A stretch of DNA of 64,000 nt from the NCBI GenBank assembly GCA_004431415.1, contig QPMI01000057.1, forward strand, positions 1 through 64,000, read 5' to 3'. Both the position numbers and the translations under genes were made by a program. Source of the stretch: Cyanophora paradoxa (taxonomy: Eukaryota; Glaucocystophyceae; Cyanophorales; Cyanophoraceae). Positions 55,226 through 64,000 of the stretch are shown here, one piece after another. How positions within the stretch are numbered: position 1 is the first letter of the stretch; the number at the start of each line of letters is the position of its first letter. The notes beneath the pieces are model-generated. The model did not search any database. It was not told the DNA's origin and saw only the letters and a list, made by a program, of their open reading frames with translations.

Positions 55226-56028
55226 GCAGCGCGCCTGTTTGAGCAAGGGGTCAAAGTGATCCACGCCGTCTGCGCTGCAAGCCGAGCATTCGAACTGCCA
55301 TACGGGCGGTTCAGAGCTCTGCGGAAGACGATGCTGCCGCACGCGCGCGCGCCTTGTACGCCAAGTCGCCGTGGAGAACCGCCGGCGGCGGCGGGTCGAG
55401 ACAACCTACTCGGCTCGTCTGGAGGGGCAGGCAAATGCATATGCGATCTGCAGATAAAGGCTACCTTGATGAAAGAACTTGCCGCACGAACCGCAGCCGA
55501 GCATCGCCAGGCCGCTGATGCGCCTGAGCCTAGGAAGTAGACGAAAGAACAACGGGCGACGAACCTGTCGGCAGAAGAGCAGCGCGTACATCTCTGCTCG
55601 CCGCTAGCCGCCGGCGCTGGTGCGGGCGGTTCGCACGGCTCGACCGGCGGCGAGGAGGACAACTTCGCCGACATTCCCAGCGGGCTCAAGGTAGGGTAAG
55701 AAGCCCTCAGTCACGGACGCGTACGCGGTCAGACCCGGTCAGACCCGGTCAGTGTGCCCCCGGGTATGGTAATCCATAAAAAATATATACGTATACAGGT
55801 CAACTCCAACCCTCCGGAGCTCAAATCAAAAGTTCAACCACATCGATATCGTCCAATCAAAATTTAAATTCAAATCATGCAAACGTACGTTCAACCATTC
55901 AATTAAACTTGAGAAACCTCAAATCAAAGTCCAACCGAAGTCCAACGTCGAATACATTGCCGCCGTGCACGAGCTTTGACGTGTATTAAGCACAGGCTGG
56001 GGCTACGAGCTCTCGCTATTTACAGAAG
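55226..56028. other. Intergenic region with a possible exon pair
   Basis: On the plus strand 55215-55540 is open and encodes LAARLFEQGVKVIHAVCAAS and LQIKATLMKELAARTAAEHR. It could be part of a gene but has no partner exons I can identify. From 55770 onward the sequence is AT-rich with TCAAATCAAAGTTC words (55810-55930). Nothing else seen. Confidence 0.4.
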
Positions 56029-57211
56029 TCATGCAGCACCAGTGTCCATGGAGTCGGCAGGCTGGCTGCCGGGGGCAGTATCGGCAGGGGCGGCAGAGCT
56101 GGCCTGATACTGCATCGGCTCTCCCTCTAGCTTTGCAAGATGCGGGGCAATCTTCTCGTCCCGCACGATCTCCATTCTGTGCGAATATTGTCAGCTTGCA
56201 GAAAGACGAAATGGACGAGAGAGGGGCAAAGCACCGGCTGCCGGTGGTGACGATGGCGATCTCGCAGTTCTTCACATTCAACTCGCCGTTGGGAGAGGTC
56301 TCACGCAGGGCAAGCAGCGCGTGCTTGATTAGATCATCCAGCGAGCACTCAGCGAACTGCTCGAAGTGTTTCTCGAGATACGTTTTTGCTGACTGCGACC
56401 GCGCGCCAATTGTGTGCGCCTTCCACTCGAAGTAGTTCCCTGGTCGTCTCATCAGATGTCGATGGGTAGGAAAAGGAACGAGAAAGGATCCGGAGCACCA
56501 GCGGGGTCTGTGGAGTACAGGTGAACGCCCGTCGAGTCCGCCCCTGCGATGAGCAGGCCCACGCCGTAGGGACGCTTGTCCGAGCGCTGTGTGTGAACCT
56601 AGGAAAGAGTTACGCGGGCGCGTGAGTTTAGTTGAGGCCCGCATGCGCCCGCAGGTGCACCTGCGACTTATCTGCGACGGCCGTAACGAGCCTGCTGAGC
56701 GGTATCGCGCTGCTGTAGATGTACTGGTGCGACTGGGCCTCCCCGCGCATGAACTTCGCAAGAGAACGCGCGTCCGCAGTGAGGCCGGAAATAGCCATCC
56801 CAACATGCTCGTCGATGTCAAAGATCTTTTTTTGATGCGTGCCGCCCTCCTGCGGCGCCCTGCGAAGTGCTGCCAGAACCGCATGGGTCTTGCTGCGAAC
56901 GCCAACGACGGCGCTGCCCTGTTTGATGGCCTCCATCGCATACTCCACCTGCGCAATTGAGGCGTTCGGCCGCTCAAACGAATGCGTACAAGCCCGCCGA
57001 CTGGCGGATTGGACCGGAATGGAGCAGGCGGGCGGTGAGGGGTGCTGCTGCTCGCACCTGATGCAGGCGCCCCTGCGGACTCCAGGTCGTCACGTCGGTG
57101 TCTGCGCGTAAAGGCGCGGTCAAATGTTGGGAGAACTTCAAGTACGTGCGCGCAGCGAGAGCGCATCGAGTGCATCACGTGCATTCACGCACCGTACATG
57201 GAGCGATACAT
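56029..57211 (-). CDS. 20S proteasome subunit alpha-1 family (PSMA1/alpha6), 6 exons
   Basis: A structural subunit of the outer ring of the 20S core, which gates substrate entry. Exons on the minus strand: 57193-57211, 57058-57101, 56661-56948, 56499-56598, 56235-56439 and 56029-56176. All have GT-AG ends and matching phases, giving 267 residues (human PSMA1 has 263). It begins [20 protein letters not shown], the alpha-subunit signature, then [20 protein letters not shown]. The sequence [20 protein letters not shown] follows, then [16 protein letters not shown] and [20 protein letters not shown]. The last exon has [17 protein letters not shown] and a loose Ala/Pro tail. No frameshift or missing block. 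It is head-to-head with the SPF27 gene, 94 bases apart. Confidence 0.95.
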
Positions 57212-57305
57212 GGCTCCGGCTCAGCGAACGCGGGGCAGAGGGCGACAGGGGTAGGCAGCCGAGAAGGGGCGAAGTAGGGGGTACGTCGTGCGCGCCGCCA
57301 GCACC
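57212..57305. promoter_or_regulatory. 94-bp bidirectional promoter between PSMA1 and SPF27
   Basis: The two start codons face away from each other across 94 bases. The gap is purine-rich on the plus strand (GGGGCGAAGTAGGGGGTACG) and has no TATA box. So both transcripts, with their 5' leaders, must start from this gap or inside the opposite gene. Confidence 0.65.
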
Positions 57306-58236
57306 ATGCCACTCGTTCAGTCTATCCCTGATGGCGTTGGAGCGCTGCCGTACATCGACCCGTTGGCAGAAGAAGAGAAGGAATTGGTCCGCGCCCGCAG
57401 AATTGCCAGTGCTTAAGTCGCTGCGCATTCGATCCTAGCGCATTGTCCTCCGGTCGCTTACGCTCACGCCCAGGTTAACCAGCTGATTCTCGAGGAGGCA
57501 CGCACCTTTCGATCTGATGCACAGCACCTCGCGTCGCTTCCGCACGTCGATCTCTTTCTGAAGGTATGCGCCGCGTCACGTTTGCACCCGCGCCAAAACT
57601 TAATACGGTCGCGTTGCAGGACTCGCCGATTCTGCAAAGCGAGTTCGCTCGGATACGTGACGGCCAACCGATGGGCAGCTTGGATATGTCTCGATACCAG
57701 CTCGAGGCCCCGCAGCAAAGCAAGCGCAACGATGTGGCCGCGTGGAAGGCTGCGACAGCGACTGCCCAGGCGCAGCTAGAACACCAATATTTGAGGTCCG
57801 CCTTCCTCGGATCTGTTGTTTGTCGTCGCCTAATGCTGGCAAAGGATCATCAACCTGGAGTTGCTCAATCGCTTCGGGGTCAGCTCGTTTCGTGTGCATT
57901 GTGAGGACCTTCGGCGAATGCTTGCTGGGTGAGACCTTCCCTTGCATTGGCGCAGGTTGCCTGGATCTCACGGAACCTCGTGCTCGCCAGAATCCAGGCA
58001 CAGCTCAAGCAGTGCAAAATGGACATCGAGAATATCAACAAAGAGAGGAACATGGAGCAGGTGCCTCGATAAGTGGCTGCTCTCTTCGTATCACTGATTC
58101 GTACATACAGATTCTCGTCGGTCAAAAGCTTCATAATCTTGAAGTGCAATGGCAGGATCTCATTCAGAAGAACCTTGAGATCGAAACGGCTTGCCATCTC
58201 CTGGAACGCCGCGTAGACACGCAAGCTAGCAGCTAG
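57306..58236 (+). CDS. Pre-mRNA splicing factor SPF27/BCAS2, 6 exons
   Basis: SPF27 (BCAS2) is a core member of the Prp19/NineTeen complex, which activates the spliceosome. Exons: 57306-57386, 57474-57563, 57620-57795, 57844-57892, 57956-58060 and 58111-58236. All borders are GT-AG with matching phases and the product is 208 residues (human 225). It begins with the family mark ALPYIDP, followed by VNQLILEEARTF. Then come DSPILQSEFARIRDGQP, LDMSRYQLEAPQQSKRNDVA and the coiled coil (AWKAATATAQAQLEHQYLR). A further block is INLELLNRFGVSSFR, and the C-terminus has VQWQDLIQKNLEIETAC. Introns are only about 50-90 bases. Confidence 0.93.
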
Positions 58237-59071
58237 CTAGCTGCATATGTGAACTACGCCTGCGTGGGCTACACATGGGAGGGTGCAGCCCTCGCCATAT
58301 GCTGCCGGCCTGGCCGTTCCTTTCCGAAGCTTTGAAGGGGAGTAACGGTTCGAATTCCCGTCCAACCTTCAAGACGTCCAACTTCCATTGTAATCGTAAT
58401 CATAGTCCGAATCTGCACAGCTATATAGCTAGCGCTGCAGAAGCCTATAGAACGTTAGTATAAGGGCAGATGCTCCTGGAGCTCCTCTCGGTCTCCCGGG
58501 CTCCCCCTTCATTTATATTTTAATAATAAATATATATATATAAGCTTAATTCGAATTTTCGAACTCATTCCCCGAGAATCCAGGGCTCCTCTCCCCCTAG
58601 GCCTGGCCATGCATGGATTCGGAGTGATATCGATCGATAGGGCTGGCCAAGGCGCCCGCCGGCCATGCATGGACTTGGAGTGATATCGATCTTTCTACGC
58701 TACGGGCGCGCCGGACCTCCTACCTACAGCGCTTTAACTGTACCCGTGCTGTTAGGGATAGAGCGTAACCCGCAGGGACTGGTGCCCTGATGGGGAAAAG
58801 GGGATGGGAGCCTAGCTAGCTACGAGCCGAGCAGGCGCTTCGCGTCCACGCCCGTGCCGTAGCGGATGAAGATGCCCCTGCGAGAGGTCTGTGCGATCAG
58901 TACGATTACGATTGCGACTGCCGCGCCCATTACGATCGGAAAGTGACCAAAAAACAGCGAGGGTACGCGTTTAGCACTAGCTGGGGCAAGCGCCCCTGGC
59001 GCAGCCTAAGCAGCGCGCGTCAGCGGGCGTACAACCGAGAGAGCCTGGTCCCGAAGGCCGCAGCTGTCAGC
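58237..59071. other. Intergenic region, no gene seen
   Basis: Contains TAATCGTAATCATAG (58390), a TATATATATA patch near 58530, and a direct repeat GGCCATGCATGGA(C/T)T(C/T)GGAGTGATATCGAT at about 58606-58640 and 58661-58692. The first 130 bases upstream of the HRD1 ATG are open but Arg-rich and probably 5' leader. Confidence 0.5.
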
Positions 59072-61399
59072 ATGTCGCTGGCCGCGTATTGTGCCACGAG
59101 CACGCTGCTGACTGCCACCGTCGTGCTCAATGCGTGGTACACGAAGCAGCAGTTCTATCCTACGGTTCTCTATCTAGCGACCAGCAAGCTCTGCGTCTGC
59201 GTGCGCACTCGAACGCGCGATGTCCCCCTCCTGCAAGAGTTGAGGCTCGCGGCGCAGATCCTTGGAAATATGGCACTGGTAGTCACATTGATATTCGGGC
59301 AGTTCGTCAGGAAGCTCTTCTTCGGCCCACTCAGAGACGTCGAGGTCGAGGTTTGCCCAGCGGCGCTCGCCTCTCGGAACCTGCTCAGCGCACGCATTTG
59401 CGCAGCACCTGTTGGAGCGCTCACGGGATGCGATAATGGAGACCTGTCTGGCAATGACTATCTTCCGCCAGGACTTCGATATGAAACTAATCAGCCTCTT
59501 TACGGCCCTTCTTTTCATGAAGGTCTTCCACTGGCTCGCGCAGGATCGCGTCGATTTTGTGAGCAAGCGCCCAACTCCCTTTCCTTTTCTTGACTGAGCC
59601 TCGTTTATAGATCGAACAAAGCCCGGCGATCCCTGTTTCCACACACGTCCGCATTCTGACGCTGCTGGCCATTCTCCTCTTCGTGGACGCGATGTTCCTG
59701 TGGACCGCAGTCGCGCACACTGTAGAGCAGGGACCGTCAGTTCTGATTTTGTTTGGCTTTGAGGTGCGCCTGACGCGGAGGCAGCGGCATTCGCCGCCAA
59801 AGCACATCTGATTGAACCGAGGCCGCAGTACACAGTCCTTGCGTCGACCGTGGTCTCCACGTACATAAAGTACGCGTTGCACGCGATTGATCTCCGCATG
59901 GAGGGGCGTTGGGAGAGCCGCGGTGCGCGTTGCTGGCAGCTCCCGAGTGCGGATGTTTCAACTCAGTCGGACGCAGGGGTCTACTTGTTCTATCTGGACC
60001 TTACGACGGACTTATTCCAGCTTCTTGTGAGGCTTGTCGCGGCGCGATGTGGGATTTGTCTGACATGTCGGCAGGTGTACTTTTTCTTCTTCATGATCAT
60101 TTTCTCATATTACGGGCTGCCACTGCACATCATTCGGGACCTCTACCTGACCTTCCGTAACTTCCGAAAGCGCATCGCCGACTACTTCCGGTACCGGCGC
60201 GTCACCGCCAACATGAACGAGCGGTACGCAGGGTCATTTTTGCGACGCGCGTCCTCAAAACCCAGACAGTTTTCCGGATGCGACGCCGGAGGAGTTATCG
60301 AGAGGTGACCGGACTTGCATCATCTGCCGCGAAGAGATGACCGCAGCAAAGCGTCTTCCTTGCTCTCACTTGTTCCACCTCCACTGCCTCCGTTCCTGGC
60401 TTGAGCGCCAACAGAGCTGTCCCACCTGCCGCACGCCCCTCGAGCCGCCCGCCCCCACCCCTGTCCCAGAAGCCCGCCGAGTCCCAGCAGCCCCCGCTGC
60501 CCCTGCTGCCGCCGCCCCAGCCGCCCCCCCCGTCGCCATTCCGGCCATCCCTGCTGGCGCTGCCCATACAGTCCACGTGCCACACACCGGTACTCGCCCC
60601 GCCTCGCTCTCCAGGTCAACTGCGAATCTACCTCACTCCTTGCCCTGCAGCGCCCCCAGCGGAGGGCCACGGTGCAGTAGCCGCTGCGGCTGCTCCTGGG
60701 GCGACCGCATTTGCGGCCGCTCCGCTGACCTCAGTGCCGCAAGGGGCGGTACTAGGTGCTGGTGGCACCCTTGGGCCGATGGCCATGCCGAATTTCTTGG
60801 GCGGCATGCCGTTGGGGCCTTTGGGCCTGCCTATCGTTCAGCCGTTCGGTCCCTTCCCTGGCGGCATGTGGCCACCTCTCCCGCAGGTTTTCAACCCCAT
60901 CCTCGGCACCGTCCCAGGCGGCCCACTTCCTTTCTTTCCAATGGGCGCCTTCGCCCCATTGTCTCCGTTTGGGGTCCCCCTTGCAGGGCTGCACACGCAG
61001 CAGCCGCACACTGCGCCAGGGCTGGCCTCTCCAACCGCTTTGCAAGAGGCGGCTGCAGAGCGTTCGGTCCCGCTGGATGCGCAGGACGGGGCAGAGAGCG
61101 GCTCGCAGCGGGGCAATGTCGCGCCAGCGGTCCTGGGCGCGAGCTACTTCGCACAGCTGCAGGCACAGATTGAGTGCCTCCAGCACCAGCTCTTCACACT
61201 CACCGGCACCCTCCCTGATGCCCCTCGCACCCCTGCCGCTTCTCGACCCTCCTCCTCTGGTGTCTCCTCTCTTGCCCCTACCTCGGCCGACCCCCCTGCC
61301 TCTCTTGATTCCGTGCAACGGCTCCCCGATGGCGCCTCCGCCCCCAGCGAGCTTCGCCAAAGGCGGCCCGATCACAATGCGCACCAGGACGACTCGTGA
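59072..61399 (+). CDS. HRD1/synoviolin-type ER-associated E3 ubiquitin ligase, 9 exons
   Basis: HRD1 ubiquitinates misfolded proteins leaving the endoplasmic reticulum (ERAD). Exons: 59072-59200, 59258-59350, 59406-59558, 59611-59763, 59829-59922, 59977-60026, 60075-60223, 60270-60589 and 60651-61399. Phases match throughout, giving 629 residues (human 617). The membrane part starts MSLAAYCATSTLLTATVVLN, with QFYPTVLYLATSKL, FFGPLRDVEVE, METCLAMTIFRQDFD and FHWLAQDRVDF. It continues LASTVVSTYIKYALHAIDLR and FPDATPEEL. The RING-H2 finger is CIICREEM...CSHLFHLHCLRSWL...CPTC, with all metal ligands present. The tail is Pro/Ala/Gly-rich, as in the family, with a late helix YFAQLQAQIECLQHQLFTL. 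The final exon has no frameshift over 749 bases. Confidence 0.95.
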
Positions 61400-62361
61400 A
61401 CCCAAGCACGCCTCCGGTGATTCCGTCTATTTTTTTTGGTCTCGCTCTCCAACAGCTTCCGGTCAAACCCCCCCCCCCCCCCCCCCCCTCCCCCCTCCCT
61501 CCTCCCATCTGCCTCCCTCCCCGAGTCCATCTCTACTCCTCCCAACCTTGCTCCCGTGGGCCGCCCCGTTGTTCGCGTGATCACATGAACATAGCTAGAC
61601 CTAGCTTTTAGCTAGCGAGATGCGTGCTGGAACCAGGCCACACATACGTCTGGGCCTCCGAGGGCTCAGGGCCGGGGGAAATAAGAGTGCCGGCCCGCCT
61701 AGGCCTGATCATGACTCATTGAGCTACGTATACGGCTTGGGCGTGTCTTATGCATACTCTTCTTCTTCTATGTATACGGTACAATAACTACGCCATGGCC
61801 AGTGGGCCTCGGCCCTCTCATGATCAGCGGGGAAGCCCTGCATGCCAGATGCTGCATGCGCATGCACAGGTAGATCTTCGAAGCCCTGCATGCCAGATGC
61901 GCATGCGCGTGGCTGGGCGAGAGGCCAGTCCCAGGCGTTCCAGCCAGGAATAAGGTCCGGCGAGGGGAGAAAGTCGATTTTGATTTGGGGGACATCTCAA
62001 GGGAACTGGCATTTCGATTTCGATTTGGGAGCTAGAGGCCGTTGTTTCCCCATGGTAATATAAACGGAGCAAGAGGCCGTGGGGCTTTGAGGGGAGAGAG
62101 TCTTGATTTTGAATTGGAGGCTAGAGGGAGCTGGTATTTCGAATTCGAATTCAAAGCTCTCAGTTGTCAGCACGGTGGATAATCAATGATCTATCGAGAA
62201 TCTACTGTGGCACTCCAGACCCCAGGGGGCTCTAAATCATTGAATAGCAGTGACATGGGGAGTTTGGAGAAGAAGGGGCGCGAAAGGCCTGCAGGGCCGC
62301 TGAGTCAGGGCAGAGCCCGCTGCTCAGATCACCAAACGAAGCGGAGCGTGCAGGCGCCAGA

Positions 62362-62395
<34 letters not shown>

Positions 62396-62468
62396 GGCGC
62401 GAGGCGCGAGCTCAGTGTTGATCTGTTCTCGATTCAACGCGAGATGCGGACTGTGGTGGCCCCTACTG
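61400..62468. pseudogene. Relic of the LRR/coiled-coil gene with poly-C and poly-G runs
   Basis: Positions 61585-61640 match the first intron of the LRR gene (28580-28640), and 61968-62010 match its next part (28662-28705). Positions 62305-62445 match the coding start of its fifth exon (29950-30070), including a diverged CGAGCTCAGTGTTGATCTGT. A G-run of 32 (62363-62394) interrupts the coding match and breaks the frame. So a partial, scrambled duplicate of the gene lies here. A C-run of 21 lies at 61468-61488. Confidence 0.75.
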
Positions 62469-64000
62469 CTAGGCATCAGCGCTGCTGGCAGGGTCCCCCG
62501 GGCCGGAACTGCGCGGGCGCTTCTTGGGGGTGCCTGGTTCTGGTGCCTCGGCAAGCCGTTTCTGCCCACTGCCGATACTGATCTTGATTTTCGGGGCGCC
62601 AGAGGTGGCCGGAGTGCCAGAAGCGATGACGGTCGCAGGGGCGCTTGGGGCAGCAGCCTCGGATGCCTTCGGGAGGTTGGAGCCGACCTTGAAGGTTGCT
62701 GGAAGAGGCAGAGAGCCACCCTGGCCAGACCCGGCGAGGGGGACGACCATGCGCCCCTCGAGATCGATGCGGAAGTGGCACTGGAAATAGTCGTTCGGTA
62801 CCTCCTGCCCGCTGAAGGTCTCTGTCGGGTTCTGGGGCAATGTAAATGTCATGTGCAGGCACGAGCAATCAGGCAAGACCTGCCTCGGCAGTAGGGAAGA
62901 CGACACGGGCATGCCGCACAAGGCGGTCGAGTGGCACATACTGCGACTGCGTGCATTCCACCACCTGTGGGGCGTGTCAATGGCCTTTGTAGGGTCAGCA
63001 AGCAGGCTGCCCAAGGACAGGCCTGGTGCTTGCGCAAGAAGCGTACACCAGGGAGCTTGACTGGCTCTGGTAGCTACGGGGGTGTCTGAACTGAAGCTTC
63101 AAAAAGATATGCACAGCTACACACCTCAATGCCGATTTCGCGCGGCCGATAATAGCGGTGAACCTCCAGAAGCCGGTTGCCTTCCACATCCTCAAACATG
63201 CGCACCAAACGTACCTACAGGGTGTAAGAGGGGCGGGGGGGGGGGGGGGGGGGGGGGGGGAAAGAAGAAGGAGGGGACAAGGGGGGGGGGGGGAGTGTGT
63301 GTGTGTGTGTGGAATTGAAGCGCCACGCACAGGGCATGATTTTTCCCCGAAATTGAATTTGACAGCGGCAAAGTCGCCTGCAAGAGAGCGTCTGCAGGCG
63401 ATGGGCACGGCCAACGCAGGGAAGGAGGCGCACCACAGCGGAAGACCTCCTCGTTGCGCTTCACTGCCTGATAGAAGTGCCGCTTCTGCGGTGCAGGGTT
63501 ACAACATCATCGTGCTGAGCTTGCTGGCGGGCAGGACACGCCTTGGTGCTTTCAGCCTTGCCGACCCAAGAGAACTCTGCAAGCATGTTGTTGAATCCTG
63601 CGTTTGCCACATTTCATTGGTGCATGTGCGTTTACATGTCAGAACCAGCCACAAACCAAACTGTTTCGCCTGCTCTGCAAAGGACTGTTTCCCCTTCTCC
63701 TTCTTCTCTTTTGGCTTCCCCTCCTTCTGAGCGGAGTTTTCCCCGCCACTCTTTGCCTTCTTCTTTGGCGTTGCCCCGGACTCCTGCAGGCACCGGTCAA
63801 ATGTCACTGACTCTGTGATTGCGGGGCGTGCAGACCTCGTCGTCGTCACCCCCCTCGTCCTTGCCCTTATCACGCTTCTCTTTCCAGCGTGCCCAGCCAG
63901 AGCGACTCTTCTTCTTCTCCTGCAGGGGACCTCAGGCAGGCCACGACCAATTCTGGGCAGGACACACCGCCTTCTCCCGGGCGCGGTGGGCGGCTTCGAT
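62469..64000 (-). CDS. BAH-domain chromatin protein, 5' end outside the window (multi-exon)
   Basis: BAH domains bind nucleosomes or chromatin partners. On the minus strand the exons give a Lys-rich nuclear stretch (ESGATPKKKAKSGGENSAQK, about 63700-63780), then HFYQAVKRNEEVFRCG and DFAAVKFNFGEKSCPVR. The core BAH strand follows: VRLVRMFEDVEGNRLLEVHR, then YYRPREIGIE. VVECTQSQYVPLDRLVRHAR closes the domain. The last exon continues DYFQCHFRIDLEGRMVVPLA and a Pro/Ala-rich tail with KKRPRSSGPG, stop at 62469. The exon between 62960 and 63060 is not resolved. One intron contains poly-G (poly-C in the sense direction) next to its 3' splice site. The exact family (BAH-PHD, methyltransferase or other) cannot be told from this part. 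Confidence 0.65.

Overview
The window is nuclear DNA of a GC-rich, intron-containing unicellular eukaryote, probably an alga. It has two very different parts. Positions 1 to about 20,400 are the decayed remains of an integrated double-stranded DNA virus with compact, intronless genes. Positions of about 20,600 to 64,000 are ordinary host chromosome, with genes split by short GT-AG introns, many dispersed repeats and long poly-G/poly-C runs. The host calls rest on clear homologues: importin-7-like, ArgC, SPB1, glucose-6-phosphate 1-epimerase, ASH2, proteasome alpha-1, SPF27/BCAS2, HRD1 and a BAH-domain protein. N-terminal extensions on ArgC and the epimerase fit a plastid-bearing organism. A haptophyte would match the known hosts of the most similar viruses, but nothing here proves it.

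Viral part. From the left come an A32-type packaging ATPase, an antisense VLTF3-like late transcription factor remnant, an unknown gene, a Cys-pair protein and an HUH-type replication endonuclease. Next are small membrane and structural-looking genes, a very long coiled-coil virion-like protein that ends in bacteriophage-type fibre repeats, and an S74-chaperone fibre. These are followed by a fibronectin-III/glycine-rich adhesin on the minus strand, two tandem paralogues that are capsid-protein candidates, an HNH endonuclease and two further minus-strand genes. ATPase plus VLTF3 plus HUH, with no DNA or RNA polymerase seen, is the gene set expected of the small Nucleocytoviricota relatives proposed as Mriyaviricetes (yaravirus, Pleurochrysis endemic viruses). 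No double-jelly-roll capsid gene is visible, and the element runs off the left edge. Most of its genes carry frameshifts whereas the host exons do not, so it looks like a fossil that keeps a few intact reading frames.

Host part. An importin-7-like gene (minus, 22.3-27.4 kb) is followed by a truncated ArgC copy and an LRR/coiled-coil gene with a threefold 981-bp internal repeat (plus, 28.3-36.6 kb). The intact argC gene follows (minus, 37.9-39.6 kb). A repeat-rich, gene-poor stretch (39.6-45.3 kb) holds a small terminal-inverted-repeat element, a 195-bp duplicated repeat and a roughly 0.9-kb CGCCGCC minisatellite. Then come SPB1 (minus), the epimerase (plus), ASH2 with a collagen-like tail (minus), proteasome alpha-1 (minus) head-to-head with SPF27 (plus), HRD1 (plus), a relic of the LRR gene, and a BAH-domain gene (minus) that leaves the window.

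The host genes are housekeeping and do not form one pathway. The viral genes do form a set: replication start (HUH), late transcription (VLTF3), packaging (ATPase) and a large module for particle structure and host attachment.
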